Assembly (NCBI GenBank): GCA_900540495.1
Contig: UQGA01000033.1
Location: forward strand, 1 to 11,602
Direction: 5' to 3'
DNA: 11,602 nucleotides
DNA from: an uncultured Eubacteriales bacterium
Lineage (GTDB): Bacteria; Bacillota; Clostridia; Christensenellales; CAG-138
Shown here: positions 1 through 6,824 of the stretch, in pieces
Layout of the letters: each line of letters starts with the position of its first letter
How positions within the stretch are numbered: the first letter of the stretch is position 1
The notes under the pieces: model-generated
The model's database searches: none
What the model was told of the DNA's origin: nothing
What the model saw: only the letters and a program-made list of their open reading frames with translations
Made by a program: the position numbers and the translations under genes

Positions 1-407
1 ACGGCTCTCAAACGAAATCCCCGAAATCGATATTCCCGAGGAAGTTTGAGTCCCCTCTGGAAATACACGGCTCTCAAACTGAGTTGCCGTCCGTCCCGGT
101 CACGGTCAGTTTGAGTCCCCTCTGGAAATACACGGCTCTCAAACTGTCGTAGTGAACGATCCGGTCGCGGTGAAGTTTGAGTCCCCTCTGGAAATACACG
201 GCTCTCAAACGTCCAAGATCATTACCACAAGCGAGGAGGGTTTGAGTCCCCTCTGGAAATACACGGCTCTCAAACGAGTGGCAGCAGGGCGGCGAGGACG
301 CGGCGGTTTGAGTCCCCTCTGGAAATACACGGCTCTCAAACCCGCTTTTCACACCCAGCGCCTTGTTCAGCGTTTGAGTCCCCTCTGGAAATACACGGCT
401 CTCAAAC
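1..407 (-). CRISPR. Type II-A CRISPR array, leader-proximal end, cut by the left window edge
   Basis: Six complete identical 36-bp repeats lie at 44-79, 109-144, 175-210, 240-275, 306-341 and 372-407, with the end of a seventh at 1-13. Six spacers of 30, 29, 30, 29, 30 and 30 nt lie between them. In crRNA sense (minus strand) the repeat begins GTTTGAGAGCCGTG and ends GGGGACTCAAAC, so its first and last 7 bases are inverted copies. Orientation is set by three things: the tracrRNA anti-repeat at 6475-6507 pairs with the minus-strand transcript, the leader and promoter lie at 408-494, and a GTTTGAGAGC start is typical of type II crRNA repeats. The newest spacer should be 342-371. All repeats seen are perfect, as expected near the leader. 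The degenerate terminal repeat is outside the window. Confidence 0.98.
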
Positions 408-494
408 CTCAAATTCGAGATACGGCCCGGCCAGCCGCCGCGCATTCCAGAGGAACCGCCACCCCCATTGTAGCACAAACCTGAAAAATTACAA
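408..494 (-). promoter_or_regulatory. CRISPR leader with array promoter and ATTTGAG anchor
   Basis: On the minus strand a -35-like TTGTAA (494-489), a 16-nt spacer and TACAAT (472-467), with a TGC extended -10 just before it, predict transcription starting near 460. The -35 box overlaps the csn2 stop codon (TAA, 491-489). The leader ends in ATTTGAG (414-408), directly abutting the first repeat. That heptamer is known as a leader-anchoring sequence for spacer integration in one group of type II-A systems. The promoter call is by eye; the anchor match is exact. Confidence 0.75.
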
Positions 495-1163
495 TCGTAT
501 TTCGCAAAGATCCGCATCGATGAGCACGCGCTTTTCGCCCGGAAGCAGCGGGTATTCCCGCGCCTCCAGCATCAGCACCCGGTGCTTGTGCAGGCGCACG
601 GCGCGGAAAAAGCGTTCCAGTTCGTCGCAGGCATAGTAGCCGCGCAGGTTGATGAACAGGAACAGCTTGTCGCGCTCCAGCCGCGCCACCAGGTCCATAT
701 AGTCGAGCGCCGTCTGCAGGCCGCCCTCCTCCGCCGGGCCGATCGACAGCTCCGCCAGCTTCAGCAGGCCCCCCACCGTCAGCCGTTGCGTATCGACGGT
801 CAGCGGCAGCTCGTCGCACAGCTCCCAAAGGAAGCGTTCCACCTGCGCCAACAGCGAGAGCGTCCGCTCATACTGCTCCGCGGCGACCGCCCGCCGTTCC
901 AGCGCGGCGGCGGCCCTGGTCAGCAGCGACCGGCGGGCGCCGGGGAACGGGACCACCTCGACAAACAGCTCCGCACATCTGGACAGCTCAAGCGGCCTGC
1001 CATCCTCGGACAGCACGCACTCGCCCGGCAGGCCGCCGCAGATCTGCCCGTGGAGATCCGCCACAAGCGCGCGAAACGTCGGCGGATGTTCCACCACGAG
1101 CGAAGCAAACTCCCCTTCCTCCAGCGCCAGCGGCTCCCAAAACTCCGAAAACAACAGCTTCAC
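489..1163 (-). CDS. csn2: Type II-A adaptation protein Csn2
   Basis: Csn2 is a ring-forming double-stranded DNA-end-binding protein that works with Cas1-Cas2 and Cas9 in spacer acquisition; it is diagnostic of subtype II-A. The product is 224 aa, the usual length of the short Csn2 family. Family features are visible: an N-terminal strand region (KLLFSEFWEPLAL), HPPTFRALVADL at 26-37, GECVLSEDGRPL at 47-58, a helical middle (about 75-145), LFLFINLRGYY at 167-177, and a C-terminal IDADLCEI at 215-222. The start chosen is GTG at 1163-1161, which overlaps the cas2 stop as GTGA. A longer in-frame reading upstream would lie inside cas2 and adds only low-complexity arginine-rich sequence. It is the last gene before the array, and I see no terminator between them, so some readthrough into the leader is likely. 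Confidence 0.93.
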   Translation of the reverse strand: MKLLFSEFWEPLALEEGEFASLVVEHPPTFRALVADLHGQICGGLPGECVLSEDGRPLELSRCAELFVEVVPFPGARRSLLTRAAAALERRAVAAEQYERTLSLLAQVERFLWELCDELPLTVDTQRLTVGGLLKLAELSIGPAEEGGLQTALDYMDLVARLERDKLFLFINLRGYYACDELERFFRAVRLHKHRVLMLEAREYPLLPGEKRVLIDADLCEIRL

Positions 1164-1465
1164 AGAATGACCACCCGCTCCTCCGTAGCGACGACGTCGC
1201 TCCTCGTCTCCCCGACCAGATACTCCATCGATGCAAACTGCTTTTCGGTGACGGTGAGCATCTGCACCAGTCCGTGCGGCGGGCAGCAACTGCGCACCGT
1301 CTCCGCCGCCGCGGCGGCCGCGCCCGCATGGAGCAACAGGCGGCAGTACACGGACTCCTGCAGCATCAAAAACCCGTTGCGAATCAGCGCCTTGCGAAAC
1401 CGGCGGTAGGCGCGCCGATCTTCCGCCGTTTCCGTCGGCAGGTCAAAGAACACGAACAGGCGCAT
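1160..1465 (-). CDS. cas2: CRISPR-associated endonuclease Cas2
   Basis: Cas2 forms the dimeric core of the Cas1-Cas2 integrase that inserts new spacers next to the leader. The 101-aa product opens MRLFVFFDLPTET, the first beta strand ending in the conserved aspartate (D8) of the ferredoxin-like fold. It continues with RRAYRRFRKALIRNGF and LQESVYCRL (about 17-43), typical of Cas2, and ends in a VVIL strand. The start at 1465 was chosen because it gives this canonical N terminus; an upstream in-frame Met would add 16 mostly basic residues and overlap the end of cas1. The gap from the cas1 stop is 11 nt, with no clear Shine-Dalgarno, so coupling to cas1 translation is likely. The alanine run at about 49-54 is unusual but fits the GC-rich composition. 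Confidence 0.95.
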   Translation of the reverse strand: MRLFVFFDLPTETAEDRRAYRRFRKALIRNGFLMLQESVYCRLLLHAGAAAAAAETVRSCCPPHGLVQMLTVTEKQFASMEYLVGETRSDVVATEERVVIL

Positions 1466-1476
1466 AAACCGGCCGC

Positions 1477-2349
1477 TCACAGGTCCGGAAAGCGAACGCC
1501 GGCGGCGCCGCACCCGTTCAACGCGTCGAACACGCTTTTGGCATAGATGCCGATCGCGTTGAGGACGGTCTGTTCCCGCCCGGCAATCCGCACCGGCGCG
1601 TGCAGCAGGGCGAGCATATGGTGCTTTTCCTCCACGCCGAACTGCGCCGGCGGCTGCTCGAACACGCGCGCATCGACCAGCGGGCGAAACGGCTCCATCA
1701 GGTCGCAGCCGAGGTTGAAGCGGTTGAACACGTTGTCATGAAAGATGCCCAACTGCGACAGGTACCCGTTGGCGGCCACCTCCCGGTTGCAGGCGGACAG
1801 CAGCAGGCCGTACCCGTAGTTCAGCGCGGCGTTGACCGGGTCTTCCGACGAGCGGCGCCGGAAGTCCATGCCGAACAGGGCGTTGAAATAGACCTTTGCG
1901 GCATGCCCCTCCCGGTTCGTCGCATCGGCAAACTCCACGGCGGCCGCGTAGCGCGCGAGCTGCTCCGCCGCCGCCGTCCGGCCGGCGCGCCGCAGCACCA
2001 TCTCCTGGTTGCGGATTTTTTCGACGACGATCGCCGCCCATACGGCGCCCCTGTCCGCCTCCGTCCACGCCATCTGGCGGCGGAGCTTGCGCGCGCAGTC
2101 GTGGCTGCCAAAATAGGGGGCGAGCTCCGCGGCCGGATCTCGCTTTTCATCGCAAAACACGACCCGCACCTTGCGCGCCACCAGTTCCGCGAGCAGGCAG
2201 GCGGTCAGCGAAACGGCGGTATTTTCGATCATCAACAGGGCGATCTCATCGAGAAAGACGCGGCTGACCGTCTCGCCCCGAACGACGAGATATCCCATCC
2301 GGCAATCCAGCTTGCAGCGGCTGGAGATCACCACCGTGCGCCAGCTCAT
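1477..2349 (-). CDS. cas1: CRISPR-associated integrase Cas1, type II
   Basis: Cas1 is the metal-dependent integrase of spacer acquisition. The 290-aa length matches type II Cas1 (about 290 aa). The active-site residues are visible: E147 in NREGHAAKVYF, H204 in LGIFHDNVFNRFNLGCDLME, and E219 in DLMEPFRP. Their spacing is close to that of S. pyogenes Cas1. The N-terminal beta domain opens MSWRTVVISSRCKLD, and the family motif around PVNAALNYGYGLLLS lies at 171-185. The ATG start at 2349 overlaps the cas9 stop as ATGA, so it is translationally coupled. I see no frameshift or missing catalytic residue. Confidence 0.97.
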   Translation of the reverse strand: MSWRTVVISSRCKLDCRMGYLVVRGETVSRVFLDEIALLMIENTAVSLTACLLAELVARKVRVVFCDEKRDPAAELAPYFGSHDCARKLRRQMAWTEADRGAVWAAIVVEKIRNQEMVLRRAGRTAAAEQLARYAAAVEFADATNREGHAAKVYFNALFGMDFRRRSSEDPVNAALNYGYGLLLSACNREVAANGYLSQLGIFHDNVFNRFNLGCDLMEPFRPLVDARVFEQPPAQFGVEEKHHMLALLHAPVRIAGREQTVLNAIGIYAKSVFDALNGCGAAGVRFPDL

Positions 2350-5300
2350 AGCAGCGTGAGGAGGTTGACGGAGGCGCGCTCAATCAGGCCGGCGGGCGAC
2401 GGATCGACGATGCGCACATCGGCATAGAGCTTCTTCCAGTTGGACAGCGCGGAGCTGAGAAACGGCACTCCGGCGCTCTTTACACCCCCGATGGGGGTGA
2501 GGTCGATCCCCTGGCTGCTCCTGCCGAAGGCGCCCAGCAACCCGGCGAGCAGGGCGACCTGCGCCTCCGGCGGCAGGGCGGAAAACGCCTCCCGCCGCTC
2601 TTCGAGCGTATTGCGGATTGGCTCCACTACGGGGCGCTTGCTGTACGGCCAGGCGGCGAGCTTCCCGCGCAGCAGGTCGTACAGCAACAGGTTCTCCTCC
2701 GGCGTGAGGCGGTCGAAGGCGGGCTGCAGCGACAGGCCGGGCCTTTTGCTGCGCTTGTTCTGGAAGGATTCGATGCGCTTGACATACCGCTCCCACCGTG
2801 CATCGAGCCACAGGGGCATCAGCGGGGTGAGGAGCAACTTCTGCCCACCGCTTGCCTTGCCGGAAAGGGCGACGCGAAAGCCATCCAGCGAAAAGACCGT
2901 GTTGACCTTGAGCACGCGCATGCCGAGGGGCAGCTCCACGGCATCTACCGGTTTGCCGACGATCTTTTCGATTGCGGCGCGCACGACCGCAAGCGCGCAT
3001 TCATCGTCCCGCCGAAAATCGGCCTCGGCCATCAGGTCGATCGGAACGACCATCAGCTCCCGCTTCCGACCGGCGGTGTAGCGCGCCAGCATGAAAAACG
3101 TGGCCGTCGGCTTGCGATAGCCGCCGTACCGCTCCACGGGCAGGTTAGCCTTGCGCGGGATCAGATCGCCGCCATCGGGCTGCGCGCGCAGGGGCTGCTG
3201 GTCGAACAGGGCGCCCCGGCGGCAGAAAGCAAACCGGGTGACATGGATGTGGTTGCGGGACACGACCTCCCGCACCAGGCCGATGTCCGCGCCGCCGCGC
3301 CAGACACGGGCGCCGCCGGACCAGACCGAATGGGTGAACAGCTCCCGCGTCTTCATGCTGTACGTTTCGTTCAGGCGGAAATAGTTTTTATTGAACCGCT
3401 CATAGTACACGTTGCCCACCACGATGTTCAAATAGGCGTCCTTGGCATGGTGCAGATCGTTGAGTATGCGGGATTTCAGCATCCCGAATTCCTGCCGGAA
3501 CTCGGACACAAGCCCGGCCTTGACGTAGACAATCTGCGTATCCGGATACCGTTCCTTGAGAATGGTGGCGATGGCCTTGGTGGACTGCCGCGTTTCGACA
3601 AGCTGGCGCTGAATAAAGCCCATCAACTCCTCGTCCGTAAACGGCGTCGTGCGCGTGAGCCGCCGATACTTCTCATCCGTGATCAGGCCCTTGCCATGCA
3701 GCGCGGCCCAAAAGCCGCCCATCCGCTGCCGAATCTCCGGGGCGATCGGATACACGTCCCCCTTTTGGCCGTTCAACACGGACAGGCACAGCACCTTGTT
3801 GTTCAGCACGCTGTCGTCCTTCACGCGGCACTGGGGGAAGATGTGATCCACGTCATAAAACTTGCGGTCGGAAAGGTGTTGCAGTTCGATCGGCTCCCCG
3901 CTGTACATGCAGCGGCCCAACTGCATGAAATACAGATACAGTTTTTCGCTCTGCAACTCGTTCTCGTCGCGGGCATCCAGCAGGGAGAGCAGATCCCGCA
4001 CCTCTTCGCGGGCAAACCGCCTGTAATACTCCCGGATCTGGTCCTTGCGCGACTTGGTGCGCTTTCCCTTCTGATCCGCCGTACCCCCGCGCGCCATCTC
4101 CACAAAGATCTTCTTGGGCGGCCCGCCTGCGGCGTGGACCACATCCTTTACGATCTCCAGCGTACGGTAGATCGGGCGTCTGGCGCCGTTGGACAGGTAC
4201 AGATCGTCCATGCGCGCTTCCAACGTGCGCGGATGTTCCGCATAATACGCCTGCGCTTCCTCCCGTACGCGCTCGGCAAAGGTGAACCGGTCGGAGAGCA
4301 GTTCCATGAGCGTGCAGTTCGTCTCCCACATCGCCTCAAGGACGGTGAACACCTCGCCCGTCTCCCGGCACATCCCCTCCAGCTCGCACAAAAAGCGGCG
4401 GGAAAGGCGGCCGAAGTCGCTGAATTTGAGCCTCGACAGATAGTCGATGTCCTCGGCCGCAAGCTGCGGGAACGTCCGGCAAAGCCAACGATGCAGGCGC
4501 GGGCGCTCTTCCGTACAGGTGATGCGCTCCACGATCTGTTCCGCCTGCGCCTCCGTGAGATCTCCCCGTCGCAGCAGGCGCGCAAACGCCTGTTGCGGGC
4601 GCAGGGAAGACTTGATCCCCTCCTTGTCAATGCCGCTGATGGTATCCCCGGGGTTCATGTACCCCTCCGCAATGCAGAAGCTCTGCAATGCCTTGAACGT
4701 GACGCGCGACCGCCGCTCGAACAACTGCGTGTAGATGGCCTGCTTCTGCGCCACGGTAATGGGCACCGAATTGATCTTTAGCAGATTGATTTCGTTGAGC
4801 ACGTTGAAACGCGCATAACACAGGGCGTTTTTCGGCAGGACGTACTCCGACGGGAGATAGGTGCAGCGCCCCGTCATGCGCCGGATAAACGCATCCTCGC
4901 TCGCGTCCAGATCCACGATCTTCTCAAAATTCCAAGGGTAGATCCTTTCGGCCTTGCGCTCCAGCCAGGCATAGCTGCTGTTCTGATTCAGCGGCCCGAC
5001 ATAGTACGGGATGCGGAATTTGAATATGGATATGATTTTATCGGACACGCTCAGGCCGTCCGCGTCACGTTGCGCAAGGAACGGCAGATACCGCTCCGCA
5101 CGCGCCAGAATCATCCTGAGTTCATAGGCGTAGAGCTGGTATGGGATCACCCGGTTGTCCCGGTCCCGCTGCTTGGGCAAAAAGGCGCATGCTTCCAGCC
5201 GGGCCATCATGTCCTCATAGGCGGGCAGGTCCTCCTCCTCAACGGAAACGCCGGCAACGAGCTTGCGAAGATAGTCGCAAAAATCCTCCTTCGATACGTA

Positions 5301-6431
5301 TTTGGGCGCGGTCCCGCCCGTGGGCGCATGCCGGGAGTAAGCGGCATAGTTCACGCCCCCGGACGCGTTGAACACCTCGTCATAACGCGCGGGCAGGTAC
5401 TTCCTGATAAACGCCTTCAGACGGGCAAGATCCTCCCTGTGGCGATCATAGACAAGCACCTTGGCCCGGGAAATATACGGCTCATTTCTCAGGATATCCG
5501 CAAGCACCGCCCAGTCAAAGAGCGCCTTCAGGCGCAGCACCAGCTCCGCATCCTCCCCCAGCCGGGAAAGCGCCAGCGCGAGATCCTCCTCCTTGCCCCC
5601 CAGCGAGATCGACCCGACCTCGGCATATTCTTCCGCCCTGTGCAGGAACAGGTCGCTCGCCTTCACCTTACCGCCGCTCAACAATTTTACCATGGCCGCG
5701 CGAGAGAGGACGGGCGCGTCCGGGTCCTCGGCATCAAAAGCCAGCACGGGCGGATTTTTTGCTCCGTTAAACAACAGTTCGTTGAGCTGCGCCTCCTTGT
5801 CCCGGATGCGGACGCGCGCCTTCAGCACGCTGCCGAACGCCTCCGCATCGCATTCCCACGGTTTTTCCGTCTCAAACCAGTTCATAAAATCTGCATAAAC
5901 GCCACGGATATCCGTCGCCGACTCCAGATTGTCCTCGCTGATGGCGCTCAGAAAGTGACCGCGATGCGCCACGAGCCAGGCGCACGCCAGATAGACCAAC
6001 CGAACGTCGTGCGGCGCTTCGGATTCCATCAACTCACAGATCAGGTGGTGAATCGTTGGATACATCCGATGGTATTCCCGGTCGGTGAAGTCATCATCGT
6101 TGAAGAAAACGCCGCCGGTGGCGCTCGTGGTGACATCCTGCCGCCAGAGGGCGCTCTCGCGCAGGCGCTGGAAAAAGCCGGGGTCCCGGGCCGCAATGGC
6201 GGGGGCAAACAGCTCCTGCAACAACTGGACGCGCTGCTGCCGCCGGTGCAGCCGTCTGCGCCCGGTGCGGTTGGCCCGCCGCTCCTGCGCCGAACACGGC
6301 TCATCGAACGTCATAACGCCGATCATCGGCTCCCCTTTGTTTTTCAACAGGGCGTACGCTTCGTCGGTCACCGCATAACCGATCGAGTCCGTGCCGCAGT
6401 CGAGCCCCAGATAATATTCCTGTTTTATCAT
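2346..6431 (-). CDS. cas9: CRISPR-associated endonuclease Cas9, type II-A
   Basis: RNA-guided dual-nuclease effector of 1361 aa, near the S. pyogenes length (1368). RuvC-I is YYLGLDCGTDSIGYAV with D11. An arginine-rich bridge helix spans about 51-75. The REC lobe covers roughly 76-720. RuvC-II is KKIFVEMARGG with E778. The HNH domain has YDVDHIFPQ with H863 and NNKV with N878; N887 lines up with the third HNH residue of SpCas9. RuvC-III is LHHAKDAYLN with H995 and D998. The remainder, about 1036-1361, is the WED/PAM-interacting part, including a KANLPVERYGGY segment. All catalytic residues are present. The ATG at 6431 has GGGGAGG (6446-6440) eight bases upstream, and the stop overlaps cas1 as ATGA. 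The C-terminal tail (IGGVKSAG, then DPSPAGL) lacks the arginine pair with which SpCas9 reads GG, so the PAM probably differs. Confidence 0.98.
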   Translation of the reverse strand: MIKQEYYLGLDCGTDSIGYAVTDEAYALLKNKGEPMIGVMTFDEPCSAQERRANRTGRRRLHRRQQRVQLLQELFAPAIAARDPGFFQRLRESALWRQDVTTSATGGVFFNDDDFTDREYHRMYPTIHHLICELMESEAPHDVRLVYLACAWLVAHRGHFLSAISEDNLESATDIRGVYADFMNWFETEKPWECDAEAFGSVLKARVRIRDKEAQLNELLFNGAKNPPVLAFDAEDPDAPVLSRAAMVKLLSGGKVKASDLFLHRAEEYAEVGSISLGGKEEDLALALSRLGEDAELVLRLKALFDWAVLADILRNEPYISRAKVLVYDRHREDLARLKAFIRKYLPARYDEVFNASGGVNYAAYSRHAPTGGTAPKYVSKEDFCDYLRKLVAGVSVEEEDLPAYEDMMARLEACAFLPKQRDRDNRVIPYQLYAYELRMILARAERYLPFLAQRDADGLSVSDKIISIFKFRIPYYVGPLNQNSSYAWLERKAERIYPWNFEKIVDLDASEDAFIRRMTGRCTYLPSEYVLPKNALCYARFNVLNEINLLKINSVPITVAQKQAIYTQLFERRSRVTFKALQSFCIAEGYMNPGDTISGIDKEGIKSSLRPQQAFARLLRRGDLTEAQAEQIVERITCTEERPRLHRWLCRTFPQLAAEDIDYLSRLKFSDFGRLSRRFLCELEGMCRETGEVFTVLEAMWETNCTLMELLSDRFTFAERVREEAQAYYAEHPRTLEARMDDLYLSNGARRPIYRTLEIVKDVVHAAGGPPKKIFVEMARGGTADQKGKRTKSRKDQIREYYRRFAREEVRDLLSLLDARDENELQSEKLYLYFMQLGRCMYSGEPIELQHLSDRKFYDVDHIFPQCRVKDDSVLNNKVLCLSVLNGQKGDVYPIAPEIRQRMGGFWAALHGKGLITDEKYRRLTRTTPFTDEELMGFIQRQLVETRQSTKAIATILKERYPDTQIVYVKAGLVSEFRQEFGMLKSRILNDLHHAKDAYLNIVVGNVYYERFNKNYFRLNETYSMKTRELFTHSVWSGGARVWRGGADIGLVREVVSRNHIHVTRFAFCRRGALFDQQPLRAQPDGGDLIPRKANLPVERYGGYRKPTATFFMLARYTAGRKRELMVVPIDLMAEADFRRDDECALAVVRAAIEKIVGKPVDAVELPLGMRVLKVNTVFSLDGFRVALSGKASGGQKLLLTPLMPLWLDARWERYVKRIESFQNKRSKRPGLSLQPAFDRLTPEENLLLYDLLRGKLAAWPYSKRPVVEPIRNTLEERREAFSALPPEAQVALLAGLLGAFGRSSQGIDLTPIGGVKSAGVPFLSSALSNWKKLYADVRIVDPSPAGLIERASVNLLTLL

Positions 6432-6610
6432 GTTGACAACCTCCCCATGTTGTGATATTGTATTCCTGTAAGCCAGTCCCCTCTGGACTTACACGGCAAG
6501 TTCAAATAAGAGAATTCGAAATCGTCAGCTCGTCTGACCGTACAGGTGTACGAAAGGAGATGCCCCCCGGGGGGCGTCTTTTTTGGTCGCGCTTTGTCGA
6601 AAACAAGCAT
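6428..6610 (-). CDS. Possible 60-aa leader ORF coupled to cas9, antisense to tracrRNA
   Basis: An ATG at 6610-6608 is preceded by a strong GGGAGGTG (6624-6617), with GGAGG ending eight bases before the start. The frame stays open for 60 codons and stops at TGA 6430-6428, overlapping the cas9 ATG as ATGA, the junction used elsewhere in this operon. It lies downstream of the predicted cas operon promoter (6758-6730), so it would be on the cas9 mRNA. The product (starts MLVFDKARPKKT, ends HNMGRLST) has no recognisable family, signal peptide or membrane segment. The frame runs antisense across the whole tracrRNA gene, so its sequence is constrained by that RNA and the openness may be chance. If translated, ribosomes would pass over the cas9 ribosome binding site and could couple to cas9. 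A fortuitous ORF is the main alternative. Confidence 0.33.
   Translation of the reverse strand: MLVFDKARPKKTPPGGHLLSYTCTVRRADDFEFSYLNLPCKSRGDWLTGIQYHNMGRLST
6433..6461 (+). promoter_or_regulatory. tracrRNA promoter
   Basis: A perfect -35 TTGACA (6433-6438), a 17-nt spacer and TATTGT (6456-6461), with TG at the extended -10 position (6453-6454), predict a start near 6468, seven bases before the anti-repeat. The -35 box falls between the cas9 Shine-Dalgarno (6440-6446) and the cas9 start codon, so the same bases serve two genes on opposite strands. Confidence 0.8.
6468..6584 (+). ncRNA. tracrRNA of the type II-A system
   Basis: The tracrRNA pairs with the crRNA repeat, recruits RNase III for processing and anchors the guide in Cas9. 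The anti-repeat (6475-6507) matches the plus-strand repeat: AGTCCCCTCTGGA, then TACACGGC, then TCAAA. With the crRNA it forms a 6-bp lower stem, a GA/AAGU bulge exactly as in S. pyogenes, an 8-bp stem, a 2x2 mismatch and a 13-bp stem. Downstream are hairpin GTCAG/CTGAC (6524-6538), hairpin CGTAC/GTACG with an AGGT loop (6539-6552), and the terminator hairpin (6559-6578) with a U-tract to 6584. The predicted RNA is about 117 nt. It is transcribed divergently from cas9, as in S. pyogenes. Start and end are predicted from promoter and terminator. Its 5' end can also fold on itself at 6468-6492. Confidence 0.93.
6559..6584 (+). terminator. Rho-independent terminator of tracrRNA
   Basis: GATGCCCCCC is followed directly by GGGGGGCGTC, a stem of up to 10 pairs (one G-U; the centre must open to form the loop), and then six T residues (6579-6584). 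On the other strand the same stem is not followed by a T-run, so it should not stop the cas9 mRNA. Confidence 0.92.
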
Positions 6611-6729
6611 TGGCTTCACCTCCCAGTCACCGGCACCCGCCTCATTTCATTCGCCTGCAACAAAGAAAAGGAATAGAACGCCTGTGCCCGGATTTAACGA
6701 ACGGAAATGTTCAGAACTACTATTCTTTA
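6585..6729 (-). other. Cas operon 5' leader between the promoter and the tracrRNA terminator
   Basis: This stretch separates the tracrRNA terminator from the predicted cas promoter. On the minus strand it holds the Shine-Dalgarno GGGAGGTG (6624-6617) of the candidate leader ORF and that ORF's first codons. I see no other gene, repeat or conserved RNA element in it. Confidence 0.4.
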
Positions 6730-6758
6730 TATATACCAGATTTTGGTTACTTTGTCAA
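6730..6758 (-). promoter_or_regulatory. Predicted promoter of the cas9-cas1-cas2-csn2 operon
   Basis: On the minus strand a perfect TTGACA (6758-6753), a 17-nt spacer and TATATA (6735-6730), with a TGG extended -10 just upstream, predict a start near 6723. It lies just past the terminator hairpin of the preceding operon. It is the best minus-strand promoter I found upstream of cas9. It implies a cas9 5' leader of about 290 nt antisense to the entire tracrRNA. A weaker promoter nearer cas9 cannot be excluded. Confidence 0.6.
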
Positions 6759-6767
6759 TATTGATAT

Positions 6768-6800
6768 AACGGCGGCCAGGCAATCTGCCCGGCCGCCGTT
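6768..6800 (-). terminator. Terminator-like hairpin after the rubrerythrin operon
   Basis: Two 14-nt arms, 6768-6781 and 6787-6800, flank a 5-nt loop. In minus-strand RNA all 14 positions pair (one G-U); in plus-strand RNA the same position is an A-C mismatch, so the hairpin belongs to the minus-strand transcript. It begins about 25 bp past the rubrerythrin stop. The downstream tract (UU then AUAUC) is U-poor, so this may be a weak intrinsic terminator or an mRNA 3'-end stabiliser. Confidence 0.7.
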
Positions 6801-6824
6801 CGAGACAACCCTGTCGTTAATCGA

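Noticed and set aside
74..517. Open frames on both strands running through the CRISPR array.
   Set aside because: They simply translate repeats and spacers; the same peptide recurs at each repeat.
1164..1289. Longer Csn2 reading of 266 residues.
   Set aside because: The extra 42 residues lie inside cas2; the GTG at 1163 gives the family's normal length and a GTGA junction.
1466..1513. Longer Cas2 start giving 16 extra N-terminal residues.
   Set aside because: The extension is arginine-rich, overlaps cas1, and precedes the canonical MRLFVFFD start.
3243..6455. Long plus-strand open frames opposite cas9 (about 512 codons at 3243-4781 and 461 at 5070-6455).
   Set aside because: Antisense frames kept open by GC-rich third codon positions of cas9; no domain, no supporting start signals, and the minus-strand Cas9 is certain.
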